DNA of 64,000 nt from RYN-111 sp046723735 (GTDB taxonomy: Bacteria > Actinomycetota > Actinomycetes > Mycobacteriales > SCTD01). Shown here piece by piece: positions 54,684-61,753 of the stretch. Within the stretch, counting starts at the first letter, position 1. Each line of letters opens with the position of its first letter. Under the pieces are notes generated by a model, which did no database searches, was not told where the DNA came from, and saw only the letters and a program-made list of their open reading frames with translations. The stretch is taken from assembly GCA_046723735.1 (NCBI GenBank), contig JBKOVB010000045.1, forward strand, positions 1-64,000. Direction: 5' to 3'. A program made the translations under genes and the position numbers.

Positions 54684-55856
54684 TCAGCTCCCTCCCTCCG
54701 TGGCGGCGGTGCCGAGGCCGAGGTCTTGCGCGACGAGATTGCGCATGATCTCGGAGGTACCGGAGTAGATGAGGCCACCGACCGCGTCACGCACGTTGCG
54801 CTCCACGCCTGCCTGCGTCATGTAGCCGAGGCCGCCGTGCACCTGGACGCTGTCGAGGCTGCTGGCCAGGGCGCTCTCGCTGGTCCAGAGCTTGGCGAGG
54901 GCCGCCTCGCTGCCGGCCGTCCGTCCCTGCGCCAGCAGCCAGGCTGCGCGGTAGACCAGCATCCGGCTGCACTCGAGGCGCAGGTGCATGTCGACGACCC
55001 GGTGCGCGACCGCCTGCTGGGTGCCGATGGGCGCGCCGAAGGCCGTGCGCGCGGTCGCGTACGCCCGCGTCTCGTCGAGCTGGCGTTGCAGGGTGCCGAC
55101 GTGGAGCGCGCTGAGGAACGTCCGCTCCCAAGCCATCGCGGCGTGGAACACCGCGAGCCCCCGGCCTCGCTTGCCCAGCAGAGCACCGCTCGGGACGTGC
55201 ACGTCCTCGAAGGCGATCTCGCCGAGCGGGGAGGTGCGCAGGCCCATCTTGGGCTCCACGGGGCCGCGGGACACACCGGCGGCCGAGGTGGGCACGAGGA
55301 ACGCCGTGATCCCGCCGAGCAGCTCCTGCGAGCCGGTCGAGGCGAAGCACAGGACGAGGTCGGCGACCGGGGCGTTCGTGATGTACGACTTGCGACCGCT
55401 CAGCAGCCAGCCGTCCGGGGCCTCCCGCGCCGTCGTGCGAATCGCCAGGGCGTCGGAGCCGGTGTCCGGCTCCGTGATGGCGAGCGCCCCGATGGTCGTG
55501 CCCGCGAGCAGTCCGGGCAGGTGCTGGGCCAGCTGGTCGTCGTCGCCGAAGTGCACGAGTGCGACGAGGAGGACCCAGGCCTGCACGGACGCCGAGAACA
55601 GCAGCCCGAAGTCGGGGCAGCCCTCGGCGAGCGCCTCGGTCACGAGCAGCCCGGTCAGCGGGTCGAGCCCCGCCCCTCCGAGCTCCGGCGGTACGCCGAG
55701 GCCGAAGTAGCCCCAGTCCGCGAGCCGTTGCCACTTCTCCGCCGGGAACCGGCCGGCGGCGTCGTCCTCAGCGACGCCTGCACCCAGCACGTCTCGAGCG
55801 AACGCCGCGGCCTGCTGACGCAGCGCGGACTGCTCCTCGCTCCATCCGAACTCCAC
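54684..55856 (-). CDS. acyl-CoA-dehydrogenase-fold flavoenzyme, probable prolyl-carrier-protein dehydrogenase (PltE/RedW-like)
   Basis: About 390 residues from GTG 55856 (VEFGWSEEQSALRQQ); an in-frame GTG at 55907 would add 17 unlikely residues over a direct repeat. FAD blocks: GALAITEPDTGSDALAIRTTA (about 110-130), KSYITNAPVADLVLCFA, and a C-terminal QVHGGLGYMTQAGVERNVRD, IYSGTSEIMRNLVAQDLG. In the operon context it would oxidise prolyl-S-carrier to pyrrole-2-carboxyl-S-carrier with FAD. A plain acyl-CoA dehydrogenase is the alternative. Confidence 0.82.
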   Translation of the reverse strand: MEFGWSEEQSALRQQAAAFARDVLGAGVAEDDAAGRFPAEKWQRLADWGYFGLGVPPELGGAGLDPLTGLLVTEALAEGCPDFGLLFSASVQAWVLLVALVHFGDDDQLAQHLPGLLAGTTIGALAITEPDTGSDALAIRTTAREAPDGWLLSGRKSYITNAPVADLVLCFASTGSQELLGGITAFLVPTSAAGVSRGPVEPKMGLRTSPLGEIAFEDVHVPSGALLGKRGRGLAVFHAAMAWERTFLSALHVGTLQRQLDETRAYATARTAFGAPIGTQQAVAHRVVDMHLRLECSRMLVYRAAWLLAQGRTAGSEAALAKLWTSESALASSLDSVQVHGGLGYMTQAGVERNVRDAVGGLIYSGTSEIMRNLVAQDLGLGTAATEGGS

Positions 55857-55882
55857 CTGGGGAGGAGTTGTCGTGATTCGGA

Positions 55883-55905
55883 CTTGATACCTGAACCGTT
55901 GATAC
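55883..55905 (-). repeat. TTGATAC direct repeat upstream of the pyrrole-carboxyl operon
   Basis: CTTGATAC (55883-55890) and GTTGATAC (55898-55905) repeat with a 15-bp period (minus strand GTATCAA-N8-GTATCAA). They lie 27-49 nt upstream of the preferred dehydrogenase start and could be a regulator site or promoter element. Confidence 0.4.
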
Positions 55906-55928
55906 ACCGGCCGTGGCGCGGCGCGCTG

Positions 55929-56378
55929 TCAGCAGCAGGCGGTCACCTGGTCGGCGTCCGCCTCGCAGCAGGCGCCCGACTCCTCTGCGCCGAAGGTGTC
56001 GCTGTCGGCGAGGACCGTGTAGACCTCCCACCGCTCCCCGCCGGGACCCGTGACCCAGACCTTGTCCTGCGTCGCGAAGCAGCAGGTCTGCCCCTTCTCC
56101 TCATCGGTGAGCAGGCCTGCGTCGCTCAGGCGGGTGACTTCGGCGTCCACCCGCGTGCTGTCCGGGACCTCCACGCCGAGGTGGTTCAGCGTCCCTCCCT
56201 GGCCGGGGTTCTCGAGGAGCACGAGCTTGAGAGGTGGCTGCGCCACGGCGAAGTTGGCGTAGCCGGGCTTGACCTTCGACGGGCCGGTGCTGAACAGCGT
56301 CGAGTAGAACGCGATCGCCGCGTCGAGGTCGTCGACGTTCAGGGCGAGCTGGACGCGGCCTCCGGGCGGGACAGTCAT
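55929..56378 (-). CDS. arsI: ArsI/CadI-family vicinal-oxygen-chelate protein
   Basis: 149 residues, ATG 56378 with AAGGAG. VOC fold: VQLALNVDDLDAAIAFYSTLF, YANFAVAQPPLKLVLLENPG, LNHLGVEV (metal His) and ERWEVYTVL (metal Glu). The vicinal pair TCCFA (about 100-102) followed by DKVWVTGPGGE is the thiol site that binds trivalent organoarsenicals in ArsI C-As lyases. The extra Cys-rich tail (SGACCEADADQVTACC) is unusual for catalysis and may bind metal. Divergent from arsR, which probably represses it. Confidence 0.85.
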   Translation of the reverse strand: MTVPPGGRVQLALNVDDLDAAIAFYSTLFSTGPSKVKPGYANFAVAQPPLKLVLLENPGQGGTLNHLGVEVPDSTRVDAEVTRLSDAGLLTDEEKGQTCCFATQDKVWVTGPGGERWEVYTVLADSDTFGAEESGACCEADADQVTACC

Positions 56379-56392
56379 GACGGGCTCCTTCG

Positions 56393-56408
56393 TTCGACAT
56401 TTGTCGAA
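56393..56408. promoter_or_regulatory. ArsR-type operator palindrome
   Basis: TTCGACA-TT-TGTCGAA, a perfect 7-bp inverted repeat 15 nt upstream of the arsI-like ATG. A related element TCGATGTTCGTCGAAC (about 56450-56465) lies 20 nt before the arsR GTG. Both match the dyad style of ArsR-family operators in the divergent promoter. Confidence 0.65.
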
Positions 56409-56484
56409 TAAGACGATGCCTCGACGTGAGACGTTCGTCAAGACATTCCTCGATGTTCGTCGAACTCTGTGTCAGGATGGTCCC

Positions 56485-56841
56485 GTGCCCAAGGCCCTTC
56501 CTGTCGTCGACATCAGCGCGCCGGTCTGCTGCGAGCCGCTCGCCGCCGGCGTCGTGAACCCCGACGACGCCCTCGCCGTGGCGCTACGCCTCAAGGCCCT
56601 CGCCGACCCGGTCCGCGTGCAGCTGATGTCCATGCTCCTGGCCCAGCCGGACCACGGGATCTGCACCTGCGACCTGGCCCCCGCGGTGGGGCTCACCGAG
56701 GCCACGATCAGCCACCACCTGAAGCAGCTGAGGGACGCGGGCCTGGTCGAGGGGACCCGCAAGGGCACCAACGTGTTCTACCGGCCGCAGCGGGACTGCC
56801 TCGCGGCGCTGGTTCGGGTGCTCGACCCGAGCTGCTGCTGA
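56485..56841 (+). CDS. arsR: ArsR-family metalloregulator
   Basis: 118 residues, GTG 56485. Winged-helix core: ALRLKALADPVRVQLMSMLL (about 33-52), ICTCDLAPAVGLTEATISHHLKQLRDAGLVEG (recognition helix), RKGTNVFYRP. The C-T-C of ICTCDL gives the As(III)-type thiol site. Additional Cys pairs at the N-terminus (PVCCEPL) and C-terminus (DPSCC) may widen metal binding. Represses the ars genes until As(III) binds. Followed 5 nt later by the arsenate reductase. Confidence 0.93.
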   Translation: MPKALPVVDISAPVCCEPLAAGVVNPDDALAVALRLKALADPVRVQLMSMLLAQPDHGICTCDLAPAVGLTEATISHHLKQLRDAGLVEGTRKGTNVFYRPQRDCLAALVRVLDPSCC

Positions 56842-56846
56842 CTGCC

Positions 56847-57266
56847 GTGAATACGCCGGTGATCCTCTTCGCCTGTGTCCACAACGGTGGGCGCAGCCTC
56901 GCCGCGAAGGTGCTCGCCGAGCGCTATGCCGGAGGTGCGGCGATCGTCCGGTCCGCTGGCAGCGAGCCGGGCGACAGCCTCAACCCGGTGGTCGTGCAGG
57001 TGCTGCACGAGCGCGGGCTGTCGACAGAGGGCGAAGCCCCGACGCAGCTCACGTACGACGGGGTGCAGGCGGCCGACGTCGTGATCACCATGGGCTGCGG
57101 CGAGACGTGTCCGGTCTTCCCCGGCAAGCGGTACGAGGACTGGGAGCTCGAGGACCCCAAGGGCAGGGACCTGGCCACCGTGCGCCGGATCGTGGACGAG
57201 GTGGACGTCCGCGTGCGCGGGCTGCTCGACGACCTCGGCATCCCGCGACGGCCCGTGCGCCCCTGA
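56847..57266 (+). CDS. arsC: arsenate reductase, low-molecular-weight phosphatase type
   Basis: 139 residues, GTG 56847. P-loop FACVHNGGRSLAAK (C-x5-R, nucleophile Cys about residue 10), then ITMGCGETCPVFPGKRYEDWELEDPKG with a C-x3-C and the Asp of D-P-K-G. Similar to mycothiol/mycoredoxin-linked ArsC enzymes of actinobacteria (VHNAGRS; here VHNGGRS). Reduces arsenate to arsenite. No ArsB/Acr3 efflux pump is encoded nearby. Confidence 0.92.
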   Translation: MNTPVILFACVHNGGRSLAAKVLAERYAGGAAIVRSAGSEPGDSLNPVVVQVLHERGLSTEGEAPTQLTYDGVQAADVVITMGCGETCPVFPGKRYEDWELEDPKGRDLATVRRIVDEVDVRVRGLLDDLGIPRRPVRP

Positions 57267-57516
57267 GCGAGTCGGGGCCTCCGGGTGCGCCCCTTGCACG
57301 AGCACCCCTTCCCATTGCGCGCAGCACGCGGCAGGCGCACGCTGACGCACACATCGACCATGGACCGTGGCGAGCGCGGACGGAGGCCGGCGCAGGCCCC
57401 GCCTCGGCTCTCGATCGGTGACTCCAGAACGGAGCGGCAGGGCCGTCGCCCGGCATGTGCTGTGCGGTGACGACGACCCCGTGACCTGCACGAGTCGTGG
57501 GGAGGAGAAGCAGCGC

Positions 57517-58623
57517 ATGAAGGAATCACCGATCAGGGTCGGCGTCATCGCGGACCAGACCGGGCCGCTGTCGTTCATGGGTGTCGCCAACGCCAACGTG
57601 GCCACGATGGTCGTGGACGACATCAACGCGAAGGGCGGCTTGCTGGGGCGGCAGATCGAGCTGTATCTCGAAGACAGCGAGACGACAGACAGTGCGGCCG
57701 AGGCAGCTGCGAGGAAGCTCGTCGAGCAAGACCACGTCGACGTGGTCCTCGGTGGGATCTACAGCTCCACCCGGCAGGCGATCAAGGGTCCGGTCGTCGT
57801 CGAAGGCGAGACGCTGTACATCTACCCCGAGCAGTACGAAGGACAGGAGTCCGACCCGCTCATCTTCTGCACCGGCCCGGTCCCGGCGCAGCAGGTCGAC
57901 CCGCTCATTCCTTGGCTGATGCAGCGGACGGGGGCGAAGAAGTTCTACCTGCCGTCTGCCGACTACATCTGGCCGCATGTCCTTAACCAGAAGGTGCGCG
58001 ACGTCGTCACCGCCAACGGCGGCACGATCGTCGGCGAGGAGTACTTCCCCCTCGACCACGCGGACTACAAGGAGACGGTCGCCAGGATCGAGTCCAGCGG
58101 TGCCGACGTCGTCTTCAACACGATCGTCCCGCCAGGACTCACGCCGTTCCTCGAGCAGCTCGGCAACTCCGGATTCGCGGAGCGCGGCGGGCAGCTCGTC
58201 TGCACCTACTTCGACGAGAACTTCCTCAACCTCGTGCCGGCGGAACAGGTCGAAGGCTTGTACAGCTGCCTCGACTACTACCAGGCGGTCAACGACCCGT
58301 TCAGCACACAGCTGATCCAGCTCTACGACGAGCGCTATCCGGGCAGTGCCAAGTTCACGGCGGGAAGCGCGTGCACGGGCATGTACCGCGGCCTGAAGCT
58401 CTGGGAGGCGGCCGTGAAGGAGGCCGGCTCACTGGATCAGGAGGCCGTGATCGAGGCGCTCGACCACGCACGGATCACGGACGGTCCGGGCGGCTCGGCC
58501 GAGATGGTGCCGGGCCAGCACCACCTGCGCCTGAACATGTACATCGCACAGGCGCACAACGGCGAGTTCGATGTGGTCAAGAGCCTCGGAGTCATCGAGC
58601 CGAACGAACGCGTCGTGGCCTGA
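57517..58623 (+). CDS. AmiC/UrtA-like type 1 periplasmic-binding-fold protein without signal peptide
   Basis: 368 residues, ATG 57517 with GGAGGAG. Two-lobed binding fold: IRVGVIADQTGPLSFMGVANANVATMVVDDINAKGGLLGRQIEL (about 6-49), VDVVLGGIYSSTRQAI, EQYEGQESDPLIFCTGPVPAQQV, YLPSADYIWPHVLNQ and YKETVARIESSGADVV. The pattern is that of short-chain amide/urea binding proteins. There is no hydrophobic leader or lipobox, so it is probably cytoplasmic, like the amide sensor AmiC. No ABC permease or regulator gene is adjacent. Confidence 0.85.
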   Translation: MKESPIRVGVIADQTGPLSFMGVANANVATMVVDDINAKGGLLGRQIELYLEDSETTDSAAEAAARKLVEQDHVDVVLGGIYSSTRQAIKGPVVVEGETLYIYPEQYEGQESDPLIFCTGPVPAQQVDPLIPWLMQRTGAKKFYLPSADYIWPHVLNQKVRDVVTANGGTIVGEEYFPLDHADYKETVARIESSGADVVFNTIVPPGLTPFLEQLGNSGFAERGGQLVCTYFDENFLNLVPAEQVEGLYSCLDYYQAVNDPFSTQLIQLYDERYPGSAKFTAGSACTGMYRGLKLWEAAVKEAGSLDQEAVIEALDHARITDGPGGSAEMVPGQHHLRLNMYIAQAHNGEFDVVKSLGVIEPNERVVA

Positions 58624-58665
58624 GCCGAGCCACGGCGATCAAACTCCGACGAAAGGATCAACCCG

Positions 58666-58938
58666 ATGTTCCTGGCAACGACAACAGTTGAGGACTTCGA
58701 CCGCTTCTTGGAGATCTTCTCGACGAAGGGCGCGGAAAAGCGGCGTCAGCACGGGTCCAAGGGGTCGACCGTGTTCCGCGACCCGAACGAGGGCGACCGG
58801 GTCTGGGTCCTCTTCGACTGGGACGCCGAAGGCTTCCAGAACTTCATCTCCGACCCTGAGGTCCCGCCGATCATCCAGGAGGCCGGGCACAAGAGCAGGC
58901 CACAGCCCGCGGAGTTCAGCGGCTCCTACGACGCGTAG
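58666..58938 (+). CDS. small dimeric alpha/beta-barrel protein
   Basis: 90 residues, ATG 58666, GAAAGGA ribosome binding site, 42 nt after the binding-protein gene. TVEDFDRFLEIFSTKGAEKRRQHGSKGSTVFRDPNEGDRVWVLFDWDAEGFQNFISDPEVPPIIQEAG has the strand-helix pattern of ferredoxin-like dimeric barrels (ABM/EthD-like), including the typical DPNEGDRV-V-LF-W turn. Probably co-transcribed with the binding protein; could act on or bind a small ligand. Confidence 0.7.
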   Translation: MFLATTTVEDFDRFLEIFSTKGAEKRRQHGSKGSTVFRDPNEGDRVWVLFDWDAEGFQNFISDPEVPPIIQEAGHKSRPQPAEFSGSYDA

Positions 58939-59087
58939 GTCTGGGCTGTCAGAAAGGTCCTGACCCTGCCGCCATGGTGCGGCTTCGCCACGGCATGAGA
59001 GCCCTGCAGGGCGGACGGGGCGGCGAGCAGCCCTAGAGACGACTCAGGGCGTCCCCTCCGGTGAGAGAACGCCCAGGTCACAACGGG

Positions 59088-59160
59088 TGCGCCGCCAGGG
59101 ACTCGAACCCCGAACCCGCGGATTAAGAGTCCGCTGCTCTGCCAGTTGAGCTAGCGGCGC
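59088..59160 (-). tRNA. tRNA-Lys (anticodon CTT)
   Basis: On the minus strand, acceptor arms GCGCCGC (59160-59154) and GCGGCGC (59095-59089) pair. The D arm has GCTC...GAGC, the anticodon stem GCGGA/TCCGC flanks loop CTCTTAA (anticodon CTT), and the T loop is GGTTCGAGTCC-like. Discriminator A at 59088; the CCA end is not encoded. Decodes AAG. Confidence 0.95.
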
Positions 59161-59218
59161 CGGTCGTGCAGGCGGAAACACTAGCAGGTCGGGCGCGCGT
59201 GCTGACGGGCCCCCCGAC

Positions 59219-59236
59219 GTCACCCAGGCGGGTGAC
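59219..59236. promoter_or_regulatory. related inverted repeat with 4-nt spacer
   Basis: GTCACCC-AGGC-GGGTGAC, 62 nt upstream of the DUF7455 start. The arms match the island palindrome but the spacer is one base shorter, so it may be a variant site or unrelated. Confidence 0.3.
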
Positions 59237-59298
59237 TTCGGCGCACGGACGGCAACCGAAGGAGGCATACACAGCACCAGTGAGTCGAGGAGGGCCCG

Positions 59299-59523
59299 AT
59301 GAGCACCACCACGATGGAGCGGGCCCCGCTCTCGATCGCCGACCGGTGCGACCGGTGCGGCGCCCAGGCCTTCATGAGGGCGCTATTCGTCAACGGCGAC
59401 CTGATGTTCTGCGGGCACCACGGCCGCGAGCTGCGCGAGCAGCTCGACCGGGACGCCCTGCTCGTCGAAGACGCGACCGACCTCATCAACGCCAAGCCCA
59501 GCCCGAGCGCGAACTCCGACTAA
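59299..59523 (+). CDS. DUF7455 small zinc-binding protein
   Basis: 74 residues, ATG 59299 with GAGGAGGG. DRCDRCGAQAFMRALF and LMFCGHHGREL (about 16-50) give a C-x2-C ... C-x2-H zinc site, the DUF7455 pattern widespread in actinobacteria. Acidic C-terminus. Function unknown. Stop overlaps that of the convergent gene by 4 nt. Confidence 0.85.
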   Translation: MSTTTMERAPLSIADRCDRCGAQAFMRALFVNGDLMFCGHHGRELREQLDRDALLVEDATDLINAKPSPSANSD

Positions 59524-59849
59524 GCGCGCAGCCCCTCCACCTGACGGGCAGCGCCCAGGAGCTCGGCGAACTCCTCCGGGTGCAGCTCGGCCAGCTGGTC
59601 GAGCGCGGCCCGGCGTGCCCGCCGCTCCCGCACCTCGAGGTCGCCGCTGCCCGCCACGCCGAGCAGCGGTGAGCGCTCAGCGGGCGCAGGTGCGCTCGCA
59701 GCACGGACAGTGGTGACGGCCGAGGCGCGGGCCTTCTTCACCTTGGGCGGGGGACCGGCCAGGCAGCCTCGACAGGTCGTGGCGTCGTCGTCGAACTCGC
59801 TCGCCGGGAGGACCTTCCTGCAGGAGTCGCACCGGATCCAGGAAGCCAC
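59520..59849 (-). CDS. small zinc-ribbon protein
   Basis: 109 residues. N-terminal zinc ribbon with IRCDSCRKVLPASEF and TTCRGCLAG (two C-x2-C pairs, about 7-32), a basic/Ala linker, and a C-terminal helical half (RRARRAALDQLAELHPEEFAELLGAARQ). The H-P-E-E-F-x-E-L-L motif is common at the ends of actinobacterial small proteins. Function unknown. Confidence 0.7.
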   Translation of the reverse strand: MASWIRCDSCRKVLPASEFDDDATTCRGCLAGPPPKVKKARASAVTTVRAASAPAPAERSPLLGVAGSGDLEVRERRARRAALDQLAELHPEEFAELLGAARQVEGLRA

Positions 59850-59873
59850 GTCGTCACTCTAGACGGCGGGTTC

Positions 59874-61748
59874 TCAGCCGCTGACGACGGCCAGCACCGT
59901 CCCCGGCTCCACCTGCTGCCCCGACGAGACCAGCACGTCGGTGACCGTGCCGTCGGACGCCGTACGGACCGCGTGCTCCATCTTCATCGCCTCGAGGACG
60001 ACGAGCGTGTCGCCCGCCTTCACCTCGTCCCCGACGCCGACCTCGACGCGCGTGACCGTGCCCGGCATCGGCGCCACGAGCGAGCCGGCGGCGAGCGCCG
60101 AGCCGGGCAGCGGGAAGCGCGGGTCCTCCACGAGCGCCGAGTGCCCGAGGGTCGAGTCGATGTATGTCGTGCCGCCCAGCACTACGTCGTACCTGCGTCG
60201 CACTCCGGCCACGCTCATGTCCACGTACGACGGGGCCGCCCCCCACACGACCACGTCGAGCGGCACGTCGTCGACCGTGACGACCACGCCGTCGCGCCCG
60301 TGCGCGTAGGTGACCCGCGTCCCGTCGTATGACACCGACTGCGGCTGTGAGCGCACGTTGCGCCAGCCGCTCGGGAACACGCCGCGGCGCGCCTCGGCCG
60401 CGGCCAACGCCCCGGCGACGCAGTGGATCCGGTGCACCTCAGGATCCAGAGAAGGCAGCGGGAACCGCTCGAGGAAGTGGGTGTCGACGTCGTCCGCGGC
60501 CCAGGCCTCGGAGCGCAGCACCGCCACGAGCAGGTCGCGGTTGGTCACTACGCCGTGGAGCCGCGCGCGCGACAGCGCATCCGCCAGCCGGGCGGTGGCC
60601 TGCTCGCGGGTGGCGCCGTGCGCGATCACCTTGGACAGCATCGCGTCGTAGTGCACGCCGACGACCGAGCCGGCCTCGACGCCGGCGTCGACGCGCACCT
60701 CGCCAGGCACGTCGAACGCGGTGAGGATGCCGGTCCGCGGCAGGTACGAGGCGTCCTCGGCGTAGAGCCGAGCCTCGATCGCGTGCCCGGCCAGCGCGGG
60801 CGACAGGGCCTCGGGAGGGAGGGTCTCGCCGCGGGCCACCGCGAGCTGCAGCGCCACCAGGTCGAGCCCGGTGACGAGCTCGGTGACCGGGTGCTCGACC
60901 TGCAGCCGGGTGTTCATCTCCAGGAAGAAGAACGCGCCCGTCGAGTCGAGCACGAACTCGACCGTGCCGGCGCCTTCGTAGGACACCGCGCGGGCGGCGG
61001 CCACGGCGGCCTCGGACAGGGCGGTCCGCAGCGCCGGGTCGACGGCGGGGGAGGGCGCCTCCTCGATCACCTTCTGGTGGCGGCGTTGCACGGAGCAGTC
61101 GCGCTCGAACAGCGCCACGACGTTGCCGTGGCTGTCCCCGACGACCTGCACCTCGACGTGGCGGGGGCGCTCGACGTACCGCTCGAGGAAGACGGTGCCG
61201 TCGCCGAAGGCCGACAGCGCCTCGCGTTGCGCGGCGGCGAACGCCGCGGCTAGGTCGTCGGCCGACCGGACGACGCGCATCCCGCGCCCGCCGCCGCCGG
61301 CGGAGGCCTTGACCAGCACCGGGAAGTCGGTGACCTGCGAGGGCTCGGTCCAGGTGGGCAGGCACGGCACGCCGGCGGCAGCCATGAGCTCCTTGGAGCG
61401 CAGCTTCGAGCCCATCGCCTCGATCGCGGCGGGCGGCGGCCCGACCCAGGTGAGGCCCGCGTCGATCACGGCCTGGGCGAAGGCAGCGTTCTCCGACAGG
61501 AACCCGTACCCGGGGTGGATCGCGTCGGCCCCGGCAGCCTTGGCAGCGGCGATGACGAGGTCGGTCCGCAGGTAGGTCTCGGACGGCGCGTTGCCGGGCA
61601 GGTGCACGGCGGCGTCCGCCTCGCGGACGAACGGCATGTCCCGGTCGGCGTCGGAGAACACCGCGACGGTCCCGATGCCGAGCGAGCGGCAGGTGCGGAA
61701 GACCCGGCGGGCGATCTCCCCCCGGTTGGCGACGAGCAGGGTGCGCAC
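59874..61748 (-). CDS. acyl-CoA carboxylase alpha subunit (biotin carboxylase + biotin carrier), methylcrotonyl-type
   Basis: 624 residues, GTG 61748, 5 nt after the beta-subunit stop. Biotin carboxylase: TLLVANRGEIARRVFRTCRSLG (about 3-24), VKASAGGGGRGMRVV (ATP loop), FLEMNTRLQVEHPVTE. BCCP end: MPGTVTRVEVGVGDEVKAGD and VLEAMKMEH (biotinylated Lys). Uses ATP and bicarbonate to carboxylate biotin, then the beta subunit transfers CO2. The order beta-alpha, divergent from an acyl-CoA dehydrogenase, recalls mycobacterial accA1-accD1-fadE19, which act in leucine degradation. Confidence 0.92.
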   Translation of the reverse strand: MRTLLVANRGEIARRVFRTCRSLGIGTVAVFSDADRDMPFVREADAAVHLPGNAPSETYLRTDLVIAAAKAAGADAIHPGYGFLSENAAFAQAVIDAGLTWVGPPPAAIEAMGSKLRSKELMAAAGVPCLPTWTEPSQVTDFPVLVKASAGGGGRGMRVVRSADDLAAAFAAAQREALSAFGDGTVFLERYVERPRHVEVQVVGDSHGNVVALFERDCSVQRRHQKVIEEAPSPAVDPALRTALSEAAVAAARAVSYEGAGTVEFVLDSTGAFFFLEMNTRLQVEHPVTELVTGLDLVALQLAVARGETLPPEALSPALAGHAIEARLYAEDASYLPRTGILTAFDVPGEVRVDAGVEAGSVVGVHYDAMLSKVIAHGATREQATARLADALSRARLHGVVTNRDLLVAVLRSEAWAADDVDTHFLERFPLPSLDPEVHRIHCVAGALAAAEARRGVFPSGWRNVRSQPQSVSYDGTRVTYAHGRDGVVVTVDDVPLDVVVWGAAPSYVDMSVAGVRRRYDVVLGGTTYIDSTLGHSALVEDPRFPLPGSALAAGSLVAPMPGTVTRVEVGVGDEVKAGDTLVVLEAMKMEHAVRTASDGTVTDVLVSSGQQVEPGTVLAVVSG

Positions 61749-61753
61749 GACCC

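Noticed and set aside
54684..55856. Loss of the catalytic Glu because the C-terminal motif reads IYSGTSEI rather than IYEGTSEI
   Set aside because: Several acyl-CoA dehydrogenase subfamilies place the base elsewhere and have Gly or Ser here, so the change alone is not evidence of inactivity.
56129..59238. An identical 19-bp stretch, caggcgggtgacttcggcg, near 56129 and at 59226
   Set aside because: One copy is antisense coding sequence of the arsI-like gene and the other is intergenic, with no further flanking similarity. Most likely chance in G/C-rich DNA.
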